Assembly: GCA_963727035.1 (NCBI GenBank) | Contig: CAVSEY010000005.1 | Span: forward strand, 248,001 to 312,000 | From: Rhodoblastus sp963727035 | Lineage (GTDB): Bacteria; Pseudomonadota; Alphaproteobacteria; Rhizobiales; Beijerinckiaceae | Direction of reading: 5' to 3' | DNA length: 64,000 nucleotides | Part shown: positions 27,257-36,008 of the stretch, in pieces | Position numbering within the stretch: the stretch's first letter is position 1 | Layout: the number at the start of each line of letters is the position of its first letter | Notes under the pieces: generated by a model | Database searches by the model: none | Told to the model about the DNA's origin: nothing | The model's input: the letters and a program-made list of their open reading frames with translations, nothing else | Made by a program: the position numbers and the translations under genes

Positions 27257-27602
27257 CCAACCGCCAACACCCTTGAAACACCAGCAAGCAACCCATCCAT
27301 AAGCTGAAACTAGTCATTTAACCTATTCTTATTGACCTGACTAACATATAGTACAACTTAAATATATAATTGAAACGAATAGACGCCAAGCCCCCTCATG
27401 TCAAGACATAGCCACGCATCATCGCCCAAATCGGAATGACCCGCGCAAGCGTAACGGGCTTTGCGCCGAGCCTTTTCAACGCGGCCGCGATAGGCACGAC
27501 GAACGCGTTCTTCCGCCGGACCTGTCATTCAAAAAAAGCGGATCGTTTGACCCGCGCCGCAAATTCGCGCGACATGTCCCCGACCACGCGAGGCGGGAGC
27601 AG
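27257..27602. other. AT-rich intergenic region upstream of the 26.5 kb methyltransferase
   Basis: About 345 bases between divergent genes. The first 160 (27257-27415) are AT-rich, unlike the surrounding chromosome, and look like acquired DNA with the methyltransferase promoter. The rest is GC-rich and leads into ispDF. No gene, RNA or clear repeat is seen. Confidence 0.5.
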
Positions 27603-28821
27603 ATGGGCGGCGACAACGGAAAGATCGACACGAGCGACGCGGTTTTTCTGGTCGTCGCGGCCGGGCGCGGCGCGCGCGCGGGCGCCGGCGGGCCGAAGCA
27701 ATATCGCGAACTCGCCGGCCGGCAGGTGCTGACCCGCACGCTCGAAGCTTTGCTCGCCGGGGCGCCGGACGCCCAGGCTCTGGTGGTGATCCATGCCGAC
27801 GACCGCGACCTCTACCAGGCCGCCGTCGCGCCGCTCCACGACGTTTTTCGCGCACGACTTTTCCCCCCGGCCATCGGCGGCGCGACGCGGCAGGACAGCG
27901 TCTGCAACGGATTGGAAGCCCTGGCGGCGCTTGGCGTCGCCGAGAGCGCCGCCGTTCTGATCCATGACGCGGCGCGGCCTTTCGTGCGGCCCGAACTGAT
28001 CGCGCGCGCCCGCGACGCGGCGCGGGAGAAGAGCGCGGCCATTCCCGGAATTGCCGTGGTCGACACGATCAAGCAGGTGGCCGAGGATTCGCGCATTGTC
28101 GATACGCCGGAGCGCGCGGCCCTGCGCGCGGCGCAGACGCCCCAGGCCTTTCGCTTCGAGCTGATTCTCGCCGCCCATCGCGCCATTCGCGCTGACGGCG
28201 GCTGCGAACTGACCGACGACGCCGCCGTGGCCGAATGGGCCGGCCATTGCGTCTTCGTCTTTCCCGGCGAAGCTGAAAACGTCAAGCTCACCACGCCCGA
28301 GGATTTTTTGCGCGCGGAGGCCAAATTGCTCGAAAATCTGCCCGATATCCGCACCGGCCAGGGTTTTGACGTCCACGCCTTCGGCGAAGGCGACCATGTC
28401 TGGCTCGGCGGGGTGAAAGTGCCGCACGATCATGGGCTGGTCGGCCATTCCGACGCCGACGTGCTGCTCCACGCCATCACCGACGCCGTGCTCGGCGCGA
28501 TCGCCGACGGCGACATCGGCGCGCATTTCCCGCCCAGCGACCCGCAATGGCGCGGCGCCTCGTCCGACCGCTTTTTGCGCCACGCCGTCGAGCGTGTGGC
28601 CGCGCGCGGCGGAAAAATCGCCCATATCGACGCCACCTTGATCTGCGAACGTCCCAAGGTCGGCCCGCACCGCGACGCCATTCGCGCGCGGATCGCGGAA
28701 ATCGCGCAACCTGCCGCTCGACCGGGTGGCGGTAAAAGCGACAACGACCGAGCGCCTCGGTTTTACCGGACGCCAGGAAGGCATTGCGGCTCTGGCCATG
28801 GCCACCGTGCGGCTGCCTTGA
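27603..28821 (+). CDS. ispDF: bifunctional IspD/IspF of the MEP pathway, one frameshift near the end
   Basis: The first part is IspD, which forms CDP-methylerythritol: VVAAGRGARAGAGGPKQY, then VLIHDAARPFV and DTIKQV. The second part from about residue 250 is IspF, which forms the cyclodiphosphate: RTGQGFDVHAFGEGDHVWLG, GLVGHSDADVLLHAITDA and GDIGAHFPPSD. Near 28709-28711 an extra C breaks the frame. Without it the protein ends AEIAQLPLDRVAVKATTTER, LGFTGRQEGIAALAMATVRLP, with the stop at 28819-28821, exactly as in relatives. As read, the broken frame runs on into the next gene. The gene is normally essential, so a consensus error is likely. Confidence 0.93.
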
Positions 28822-28838
28822 ACGGGTTGGGAGGCGAG

Positions 28839-29357
28839 ATGCAGGATGAAATGATCGCTCTGGCGCGACGCGTGCTGGAAGCCTGCAGGGCGCGCAAGCT
28901 GAAAATCGCGCTTGCCGAATCCTGCACCGGCGGGATGATCGCCGCCGCTTTGACCGAAATCCCCGGCTCCTCGGAGGTCTTCGAGCGCGGCTTCGTCACT
29001 TACAGCAACGAGGCCAAGCAAGAGATGCTTGGCGTCCCCGGCGCTGTCATCGCCGCCCATGGCGCCGTGTCGCCGCAGGTTGCGGAGGCCATGGCGCTCG
29101 GCGCTTTGGACCATTCGCGCGCGCAGATCGCTTTGTCGGTGACGGGAATCGCGGGCCCAGGCGGCGGCTCGGCGCATAAGCCGGTCGGCCTCGTCCATTT
29201 CGGCCTCGCCCGAACCGAACGCCCGACCCTGCTGGTCGAAAGGCGCTTTTTGACGGCGAACGGCGGGATTCCGCCGCGCGAGGACATCAGGCGGCAGGCG
29301 GCGCTGACCGGCCTGCGCCTGCTGCTCGAAGCCGCCGAACCGCAGCGTTACGCCTGA
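28839..29357 (+). CDS. nicotinamide-nucleotide amidohydrolase, CinA C-terminal domain
   Basis: A 172-residue stand-alone CinA-C (PncC/YgaD) protein that deamidates NMN for NAD recycling. It reads LKIALAESCTGGMIAAALTE, FERGFVTYSNEAKQEMLGV, GAVSPQVAEAMALGAL and SVTGIAGPGGGSAHKPVG, all family hallmarks. GGGAGGCG precedes the ATG at 28839. It follows ispDF by 17 bases, a common alphaproteobacterial pairing. The continuous frame with ispDF is an artefact of the upstream frameshift. Confidence 0.92.
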   Translation: MQDEMIALARRVLEACRARKLKIALAESCTGGMIAAALTEIPGSSEVFERGFVTYSNEAKQEMLGVPGAVIAAHGAVSPQVAEAMALGALDHSRAQIALSVTGIAGPGGGSAHKPVGLVHFGLARTERPTLLVERRFLTANGGIPPREDIRRQAALTGLRLLLEAAEPQRYA

Positions 29358-29377
29358 TCCCGCAAGATCGCGCGGCT

Positions 29378-29944
29378 TCAGAACTGGGGTTGGCGGTAGT
29401 GCGCGAGGTCGGCGGTCGGGGTCACCGAATTGGGATCGTAATCGTGTCGGGCGAGTTCGCGCGCGGTCTTGTCGCCGCCGGCTGACGCCTTGTCGATCAT
29501 CGCCTTGCCCGCCGCGCTGTCCTGCGTCACGCCATGGCCGCGCAAAAGATCGAGGCCGTAGTTGAACTGGCCGAGCGACGATCCCTTGTCGGCCAGTTTC
29601 CGGTCCCATTCCGCCGCCCTGGCCGGGTCCGCCGGCCGGTCGTAGCCGTTCTCCTCCAGGAAGGACATCCAGGGCATGGCGTTGAGATTGCCCTCGTTGG
29701 CGCAGCGTTCGAAAATGCGGCGCGCCTCGTCATGCTGGCCGGTCTTGTCGAGAAAGACGCCGTACATGCACATATGCGGGTCGAAATCGTCCTGAGAGGC
29801 TTTTGCCGCCCAATATTGGATCGACAGGCCCTGTGGATTGAGTTCGCCCGTCTCTTCGTCGGGCGCGGGGGATTTGGCCGCCCCGGCTGCGAGCGCGGGC
29901 GCGCCGGCGAGACAAACGGCCAGGAGTGCGAAAACGAATTTCAT
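29378..29944 (-). CDS. exported Sel1/TPR-like protein
   Basis: A 188-residue protein. The signal peptide is MKFVFALLAVCLAGAPALAA. The mature part has Sel1-like helical repeats: HDEARRIFERCANEGNLNAM, SSLGQFNYGLDLLRGHGVTQ and SAAGKAMIDKASAGGDKTAR. It is presumably a periplasmic protein-interaction protein; function is unknown. The ATG at 29944 was chosen because the signal peptide starts there. It is convergent with pncC and lies 120 bases downstream of the pqqA-like gene on the same strand. Confidence 0.75.
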   Translation of the reverse strand: MKFVFALLAVCLAGAPALAAGAAKSPAPDEETGELNPQGLSIQYWAAKASQDDFDPHMCMYGVFLDKTGQHDEARRIFERCANEGNLNAMPWMSFLEENGYDRPADPARAAEWDRKLADKGSSLGQFNYGLDLLRGHGVTQDSAAGKAMIDKASAGGDKTARELARHDYDPNSVTPTADLAHYRQPQF

Positions 29945-30064
29945 CGGCTTGCTCCGAGTTTGCTGGCCAGACGCCAAAAGGGCCGCTCCGCGTGACGGAT
30001 GCGACCGGAAATGAACGCAACGCATCGGCGCGGCAGGGAGGAGCGCCGCGCCGGACCGTTTCTT

Positions 30065-30142
30065 TTAGATTTCGGCGGACATATAGGAAGTGACTTCCAT
30101 GCCGCAGCAGATTTCGCAGACTTCCGGAGTGGTCCAGGCCAT
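30065..30142 (-). CDS. pqqA: PqqA-like precursor peptide (orphan)
   Basis: A 25-residue peptide, MAWTTPEVCEICCGMEVTSY followed by MSAEI. The core GMEVTSY holds the Glu-x3-Tyr pair that PqqE/PqqD crosslink to build pyrroloquinoline quinone, and the N-terminal half (xWxxPxVxEICxGMEV) matches PqqA of methylotrophs. GGGAGA lies 6 bases before the ATG. Unlike usual pqq operons, no pqqB, C, D or E follows. It sits 119 bases behind a response-regulator gene on the same strand. Three Cys residues are unusual for PqqA. It is probably an extra copy acted on by enzymes encoded elsewhere. Confidence 0.85.
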   Translation of the reverse strand: MAWTTPEVCEICCGMEVTSYMSAEI

Positions 30143-30261
30143 AGCTTTCTCCCGTGAGTGAACTTTTATGTGGGGTCGAAGCGTCGACGACGCTTGCTCT
30201 CTTGTAAACCCGGCGCGGGCGGGATGGGTCAGGCCCGGGCGAGAATTTTGTAAGATTTTTG

Positions 30262-30966
30262 TCAGACATCCTCGTCGTAGCGGTAGCCGACTCCATGAAC
30301 CGTCTTGACGATGCGGGGATGGGCCGGATCGCGCTCGATCTTGCGCCGCAGCGTCGACACATATTGGTCGAGCGCGCGGCTGTTGGGCATGTAGTCGCGG
30401 CCCCACGCGCTGTCGAACAATTCGTCGCGCGACACCGCCTTGCCGGCGCGCTCGCGCAAGGCTGTCAGGATCGCCAGTTCGCGCGGCGCGAGATCGATGC
30501 TCTGGCCGTCGCGCCAGGCGCGCAGGGCTCCGGGATCGATCTCCAGATCGCCCATGCGCAGACGCTCCGGGGGCTTGGGGGCCGCGACCGGCAAGGCGGT
30601 CTGGGCCTTGGCCCGTCGCAGGCCCGCCTTGATCCGCGCCACCAGCTCCCGGGCGGAAAAGGGCTTGGCGATATAATCGTCGGCGCCGATCTCAAGCCCG
30701 ATCACCCGGTCGATCTCGGCCCCGCGCGCGGAGAGCAGCAGGATCGGGGTATGCGAATCGCGCGCGCGGATGCGCCGGCACAGGTCGAGGCCGTCGAGAT
30801 GGGGCATCATCACGTCGAACAGGCAAAGGGCCGGCGCTTCCTCATTGAAGGCGCGCCAGGCCGCCTCGCCGTCCTCGGCGACGACGCAGTCGATCCCCTC
30901 GAGCGCCAGAAGATCGACCAGACCGGCGCGCAGGTTGCAATCGTCCTCGGCGATGAGGATCTTCAT
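30262..30966 (-). CDS. OmpR-family response regulator
   Basis: A 234-residue two-domain regulator. The receiver reads MKILIAEDDCNLRAGLVDLL, with phospho-acceptor Asp in CLFDVMMPHLDGLDL and Lys in DDYIAKPFSARELV. The winged-helix effector reads APRELAILTALRERAGKAVS and LDQYVSTLRRKIE, then HPRIVKTVHGVGYRYDEDV. Its ATG overlaps the end of the upstream sensor kinase gene (4 bases). pqqA follows after 119 bases and may share its transcript. Confidence 0.93.
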   Translation of the reverse strand: MKILIAEDDCNLRAGLVDLLALEGIDCVVAEDGEAAWRAFNEEAPALCLFDVMMPHLDGLDLCRRIRARDSHTPILLLSARGAEIDRVIGLEIGADDYIAKPFSARELVARIKAGLRRAKAQTALPVAAPKPPERLRMGDLEIDPGALRAWRDGQSIDLAPRELAILTALRERAGKAVSRDELFDSAWGRDYMPNSRALDQYVSTLRRKIERDPAHPRIVKTVHGVGYRYDEDV

Positions 30967-32447
30967 CCCGCGTCTCCGTCGACGCGCGCCCGGATCGTGG
31001 CGCGCGCCCTCAAGCCCGGATCGGCGCCGCTCAAGGAAAAGCTGCCGCCATTGGCGCGCGCCAGCTCCTGGACGATCGACAGGCCAAGGCCATGCGAGGA
31101 TTTGGCTTCGCCGCCGCCCTGCCCGGCGGCGCCATGGTCGCGCACTTCGATCATCAGCAGACCGTCGCGCCAGGAAATCGCCACGTCAATCCTCCCAGGG
31201 GCGTATTTGCGCGCGTTGTCGACGAGATTGATGAGGATGCGCTCGAAGGCGCTGGCGTCGAAACGCAACCGCCCGGCCGCCGCGCAACGGGTTTCGCAGA
31301 CGCAATTCGAAGCCGCCAGCAGCCGCTCGTAGCGGGCGACGACGCGCCGCGCGAGAACGCAAGGGTCGGCGGCGTCGCGCTTGGCCGCCGCCTGCGCGCT
31401 CCGGTCGCCGAAAATGGTTTCGCCCGCCAGCGCGTCGAGGCGGTCGATTTCCTCGGTCAGCACGGCGCAATAGCGATCCAGCCCCGCGACATCGCCCGCC
31501 TTGCGGGAAATGAGTTCGGCATAGAGCTTGAGATTGGCGAGCGGGGTGCGCAGATCGTGCGACAGCCGCGTGGCGAGCGCCGCGCGCGCCGCAGCCTCGG
31601 CCAGCCGCGCCTTTTCCGCCCTGCGCGCCTGATAGACCAGCAGCAGCCAGACCAGGGCGAGCGGCGCGGCCAGCGCAAGCCGCCCGAAAACGCTGTGGTC
31701 CGGCGCCCTTGGGCCCAGGATATCGACCGCCCATCCGTGCAGCGCGCCGTTGAGGAGGAAGCTTTCGTAGCCTTCGGGCGCCAAACCGTCCTGCCAGATC
31801 ACCTGGCCGAAAGGATCGCGCAGGCGGAAGGCCCAGCCGGGAAAATCCTTTGCGCGCTTCGCCAGCGCCGTGATCAGATCGGGAAAGATGAAACGCGCGT
31901 TGAGGGCGATGCAGCTTTCCTTGCGGGTCTCCGCCGCGCCAACGCGCACGCATTCGAAATAATATTCGCCGGAGGCGTCGGGGAACCAGCCGTTGACGAA
32001 ATCGCCCTCGCGCAGCAGGCTCGCGACCCCGATCAGGGTCCGCGCCTTTTCCTCCCACATTTTCGGCGCGGCGAGTGGATCCTCGGGCGGAAAAAGGCTC
32101 TGGTCGCCCACGCGGATGACGACCAGAAGTTCCTGATCATAGCTGGAAATCACCCGCCACAGGGCATTGGGCGGATCGAGCCCTTCCGCCGCCGCGCGGT
32201 TGACATTGGCCCGCGCGAAGGCCGCGAGAGTGGAGACCTCGCCGGCCGCGGTCGCGCCCATGGTCGCGGCCACCACTTGCGCCCGGCGCCGGGAATTCTC
32301 GCGCAGGGCGCGATAATCGGCGTCGAGCCATTGCGCGGCGAGCAGCGCGACGAAGCCGAGCGGCAAGGCGTAAAGCAGCGCCTGCCCGGCGGTCGCCACC
32401 CATGTCCCGCGCGCGCGCGGGGCGAATTTCTCGACCAGCGATTTCAC
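30963..32447 (-). CDS. membrane sensor histidine kinase
   Basis: A roughly 494-residue kinase. A first membrane helix (about residues 22-42, ALLYALPLGFVALLAAQWL) precedes a periplasmic sensing domain of about 210 residues, a second helix (RLALAAPLALVWLLLVYQ), and a cytosolic core with H-box RLSHDLRTPLANLKLYAEL, N-box ILINLVDNARKYA and G-box SHGLGLSIVQELARANGG. The G1 box reads VRDHGAAGQGG. GTG at 32447 follows AAGGAAAG; a longer in-frame start at 32504 is less likely. It partners the adjacent OmpR-type regulator. The signal is unknown. Confidence 0.88.
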   Translation of the reverse strand: MKSLVEKFAPRARGTWVATAGQALLYALPLGFVALLAAQWLDADYRALRENSRRRAQVVAATMGATAAGEVSTLAAFARANVNRAAAEGLDPPNALWRVISSYDQELLVVIRVGDQSLFPPEDPLAAPKMWEEKARTLIGVASLLREGDFVNGWFPDASGEYYFECVRVGAAETRKESCIALNARFIFPDLITALAKRAKDFPGWAFRLRDPFGQVIWQDGLAPEGYESFLLNGALHGWAVDILGPRAPDHSVFGRLALAAPLALVWLLLVYQARRAEKARLAEAAARAALATRLSHDLRTPLANLKLYAELISRKAGDVAGLDRYCAVLTEEIDRLDALAGETIFGDRSAQAAAKRDAADPCVLARRVVARYERLLAASNCVCETRCAAAGRLRFDASAFERILINLVDNARKYAPGRIDVAISWRDGLLMIEVRDHGAAGQGGGEAKSSHGLGLSIVQELARANGGSFSLSGADPGLRARATIRARVDGDAG

Positions 32448-32568
32448 GTCTTTCCTTTCGCCGACTCCTCGGTCGGGCGCCCGAATTTTCGCGCGATTTG
32501 CCAATGCGCCACAAGTTGCGGCAAAAAAGAAGAGGAAGGCAAAAGAGAAGAGGAAGGTTTGCGAAAAT

Positions 32569-33312
32569 TTGTCTGACCGCCGCGCCGAACCCGAAAAGCC
32601 GTCCGCGCCGCGCGTCCTTGCCCTTGGCGACGCCGCCGCGACGGTTTTGTTCCGCGCGCAGATCGCGCCGGAGGTTCACGCCCGGGTCCGCGCCTTCTGT
32701 TCCGCGCTCGCCGCCGCGCCGATTGACGGGGTCGAGGAATGGGCGCCGGCTTTCGGCTCCGCCACCGTGTGGTACGACCCCGACCGGATCGCTTTTGCCG
32801 AACTGGCTTTGCTGCTCGCCGCGCTGGCCGAGGCGCCCGAAGCCAAAACGCAAGCGGGCGCCCTGTTCGAAATTCCCTTCTGCGCCGAGGGCGATTTCGC
32901 GCCCGATCTCGACGAGGTCGCGCGGCTCAAGGGCCTGACGGCGCAGGACTGGCTCAAGAATTTCGGCGAAGTGACGCTTGAGGTTTATATGCTCGGCTTC
33001 CAGCCCGGCTTCGCCTATCTCGGCGTGCTTCCCGAGGCGCTTTCGGTCCCCCGCCTCGCCACGCCGCGCCCGAAAATTCCTGCTGGCTCGGTCGCCATCG
33101 CCAATTCCATGTGCGCCGCCTATCCCAATCAGAGCCCCGGCGGCTGGCGCCTGATCGGCCGCACGCCGGCGCCTTTGTTCGACGTGACCAACGACGCGCG
33201 CCCCGCCCTGCTCGCGCCGGGCGATCGCGTGCGCTGGCGCGCGGTTTCCCGCCCCGAATATGACGCGCTGGAAGGCCGCTGCCGCGGCGACGATTTACGG
33301 GTCAAAAGATGA
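32569..33312 (+). CDS. pxpB: 5-oxoprolinase subunit PxpB (KipI-like)
   Basis: A 247-residue cyclophilin-like-fold subunit of the ATP-dependent 5-oxoprolinase PxpABC, which opens pyroglutamate to glutamate. The hallmark GFQPGFAYLGVLPEALSVPR is followed by KIPAGSVAIANSMCAAYPNQ and SPGGWRLIGRTP. The start is the TTG at 32569, after AGGAAGG. The stop overlaps the pxpC start (ATGA). It is divergent from the sensor kinase. Confidence 0.92.
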   Translation: MSDRRAEPEKPSAPRVLALGDAAATVLFRAQIAPEVHARVRAFCSALAAAPIDGVEEWAPAFGSATVWYDPDRIAFAELALLLAALAEAPEAKTQAGALFEIPFCAEGDFAPDLDEVARLKGLTAQDWLKNFGEVTLEVYMLGFQPGFAYLGVLPEALSVPRLATPRPKIPAGSVAIANSMCAAYPNQSPGGWRLIGRTPAPLFDVTNDARPALLAPGDRVRWRAVSRPEYDALEGRCRGDDLRVKR

Positions 33313-34317
33313 GCGCGCGGCTGACCGTTTTGCGCCCCGGCGCCGGCGTCACGGTTCAGGATTTCGGCCGCAAGAATTTTCGCGCTTTCGGCGTCGCGCT
33401 TTCCGGCGCGCTCGATCCCTATTTTCTCGCCGCCGCCAATTTTTTGGGCGGCGCGTCCGGAGGGCGCCGCCGGACTTGAAATCCTGCTCGCCGCGCCCGA
33501 ATTGCGCGTGACAAAAGGCGCGGCGCGGATCGGCCTTGCCGGCGATGTTTCCGGCGTGATTTCGCGCGCCGACGGCGCGCGCGAGGACGTTTCGTCGTGG
33601 CGCGGCGTGGTTTTGCGCGAGGGTGACGCTCTGGCGCTGAAACTTGGGCGCGGCCCGGCCTATCTCGGCTTTTCCGGCGGGCTCGACCTGCCCAAAGTCC
33701 TGGGCTCGCGCTCGACTTTTTTGCGCGCGGTTTTTGGGGGTCTGGAGGGCCGCGCCTTGCGCGCCGGCGACCTGCTCGCTTGCGGCGCAGCCGAGGGCGG
33801 CGATGTTTGCGCCCCACCTCTGTTCCACGAGGCCGGCCCGATCCGCTTCATCCCCGGCCCGCAGGACGATCATTTCACCCCCGAGGCGCACAAAACCTTC
33901 GTCTCGGCGCAATGGCGCGTCGGCGCCGACAGCGACCGCATGGGCCTGCGCCTCGCCGGCCCGCGCCTCCCCCACAATGCGAAGGGCGCCAATATCGTCT
34001 CGGATGGCGCGACACCCGGCGCGATCCAGGTTCCCGGCGACGGCCAACCGATCGTCCTGCGCGCCGATGGACAGACCTCCGGCGGCTATTCCAAGATCGG
34101 CTGCGCGATCGCCGCCGACCTGCCAAGGCTCGCCCATCTCGCGCCAGGCGATTGCTTGAGCTTCACCCCGGTCGATCACGCCGAAGCCGCGGCGGCGCGG
34201 CGCCGGGCGCATGAGATTTTCGAGCAATGGCGCGCGCGCATCGCGCCGGCGAGACTTCTGGACAACGGGAAATTGTGGACCGAAAATCTCATCAGCGGCG
34301 CGACTTCGGGGGAGTGA
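33309..34317 (+). CDS. pxpC: 5-oxoprolinase subunit PxpC (KipA-like), one frameshift
   Basis: The partner subunit of PxpB. The N-terminus reads MSARLTVLRPGAGVTVQDFG, then GVALSGALDPYFLAAANFLG. An extra G near 33459-33463 then causes an early TGA at 33477. In the corrected frame the protein continues (EILLAAPELRVTKGAARIGL, YLGFSGGLDLPKVLGSRSTF, GAIQVPGDGQPIVLRADGQT, SGGYSKIGCAIAADL) to a normal C-terminus at 34317. ATGA overlap with pxpB shows translational coupling. Everything else is intact, so a consensus error is the simpler reading. Confidence 0.88.
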
Positions 34318-34811
34318 ATGGCGCGGCTCCGTTTGAACGCCGGCTTCCGGTTCGTCCCTGCGCGCTTCCCGCAAGGTTCAAATATCAAACCCGGCAGGCC
34401 TCCCCGGGCGAGACTCGGCTGTCCAATTTTCAACAAATCGGCACAGCGTCTTTTGGGCTAGAATCGGCGTGGTTTTGAGGGACGCCGCGCCGACTGCTGG
34501 CGTGAAGGGTTTCGGACGCGGGGCCGCCGGAAGCCCGCTGCATCCGCGAACGGGCCGGCGTCCGAGACCCTTCATACGAGCGGAATTCCGTGACGGATGA
34601 ACGAATCCGTGTCTTCAGCCCAAGGGCGCCTGCCCAATCACGCTCGGTAGCGTCCACTGACGTGGTGGAGATTTTCTGAGGAGCCGGCGGGCGGCGCTCC
34701 GGAAGAAGCGTGATGACCGCCCCTAATTTCCACCACCTTGACGGACGTGATTCAACCCTGCAAGCTGAAAGGTAATTGCTATTCATTTTGCCAGCGCGGA
34801 TGGAGCTGTAA
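34318..34811. other. intergenic region with paired inverted repeats
   Basis: About 494 bases between pxpC and the sulfotransferase-like gene, marking the change from core to AT-richer accessory DNA. No gene is seen. It contains the pair of 23-base imperfect inverted repeats listed separately. Confidence 0.5.
34651..34747. repeat. imperfect 23-base inverted repeats, possible IS-end remnant
   Basis: 34651-34673 and 34725-34747 are inverted copies that match at about 17 of 23 positions. Both begin CGTCC at the outer end and share GTGGTGGA near the inner end. A GC-rich 51-base spacer lies between. The layout suggests two IS ends brought together or a very small non-autonomous element. No transposase fragment is seen beside it. 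Confidence 0.45.
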
Positions 34812-36008
34812 GTGACGAGGGTTAAGAATTGTATCTTGCATATCGGCACAGAAAAGACAGGATCAACGTCGCTTCAGAATTGGTTAGGCTTAAATCGTGT
34901 GCAACTACTAGAGCGTGGATATTATGTACCAAAATCCCTGACAGAGGATAATGTTGGTGATACAGCCAATCACCTCGCGTTGGCGCTCATGTCGATAGAT
35001 GACACCGTTTTTGACGATATGCGCAGAATGGCCGGCATTTGCGGCGCCCAGACGTTAAGTGAGTATAAGAAACAACAATTTATCAAATTTTCTGCCGAGT
35101 TATCGTCGTTGCCGACCACCGTTCATAGTGTTGTGCTGTCAAGCGAGCATTGCCATAGTCGACTATTGACAGACGGCGAGGTCGACCGTTTAGCGTCCTT
35201 TCTGTCTCGCTTTTTTGAACAAATTCACCTTATTGTGTACCTAAGGCCTCAATATGAACTTGCGCTCAGTTTCTATGGCATGCAAGTTTTGTCCGGCAAT
35301 GTCGATGTTCCGTATCTGCCGCTTATGTCAGCGCAGCCAGGTGAACATCGAATAGGATTTTACGATTTTAGATATTTCGATTATCATGACTTGTTATCCA
35401 GGTGGCAAAGGCAGCTGAAGCCAAAACGTGTATCTGTCCGTCTTCTGGAAGATATAGAGAGTAGTGACGTCATTAGAGATTTTCAGGGTTTGATAGATGT
35501 TGATATACAATCCAATCGCGGCATCGCCAGATTGAATACAAACATAAGTGCAGAAGCTCAATCTTTCCTCATTTACCTGACTAAGTCCATATCCACCGTG
35601 AGTAAGTCGTCGACGATGGACTTTAACGCGCTGCGTGCGGACATTTGTTCTCACCTCCTTGCGCATTTTCCTGGAAGGGGGCGAGCGCCAACGAGACTGC
35701 AGGTATTCCAATTTATGCGGCGCTTTGACGTTTCAAACGAACATGTGCGTGCCGAATTTTTTCCTGTTAAAAAACAATTGTTCAACATAGATTTCGATGC
35801 GTTTACGACTAAAGACGATTTACACCGTCTCGATGCGCAACAATTGTCTGATTTTTATGTCAGACTGCTCATGAATTCCCCCCATTTTTGCGCAAATCGG
35901 AAAAGCCTAAATTTTCGTTATCCCCGAGCTGTAGGACGGAGAATAAGCCGGCAGGGGGAGCCATGCGCGCGTCGAAGGAGCGATTTGATTTCATTCAGGA
36001 ATTTTTGA
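34812..36008 (+). CDS. sulfotransferase-like protein, 3' end overlapped by the IS element
   Basis: The N-terminus CILHIGTEKTGSTSLQNWLG is a P-loop-like PAPS-binding motif of the sulfotransferase superfamily, and SVVLSSEHCHSRLL and LIVYLRPQYELALSFYG resemble the second (3'-phosphate) region. Proteins like this modify surface glycans. The gene is markedly AT-rich against the local background. The first 370 or so residues look native. The last 25 (RISRQGEPCARRRSDLISFR region) are read through the left part of the IS4 element, so the original C-terminus was probably replaced. The start is GTG 34812 behind GGAG. Confidence 0.6.
   Translation: MTRVKNCILHIGTEKTGSTSLQNWLGLNRVQLLERGYYVPKSLTEDNVGDTANHLALALMSIDDTVFDDMRRMAGICGAQTLSEYKKQQFIKFSAELSSLPTTVHSVVLSSEHCHSRLLTDGEVDRLASFLSRFFEQIHLIVYLRPQYELALSFYGMQVLSGNVDVPYLPLMSAQPGEHRIGFYDFRYFDYHDLLSRWQRQLKPKRVSVRLLEDIESSDVIRDFQGLIDVDIQSNRGIARLNTNISAEAQSFLIYLTKSISTVSKSSTMDFNALRADICSHLLAHFPGRGRAPTRLQVFQFMRRFDVSNEHVRAEFFPVKKQLFNIDFDAFTTKDDLHRLDAQQLSDFYVRLLMNSPHFCANRKSLNFRYPRAVGRRISRQGEPCARRRSDLISFRNF

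Noticed and set aside
27603..29357. Single IspD-IspF-CinA fusion protein
   Set aside because: A one-base insertion near 28710 causes read-through; the alternative frame gives the normal IspDF end and stop.
30146..30406. Longer 113-codon frame containing the PqqA peptide at its end
   Set aside because: The upstream part overlaps the response regulator gene and is unrelated to PqqA; the ATG at 30142 has its own ribosome binding site.
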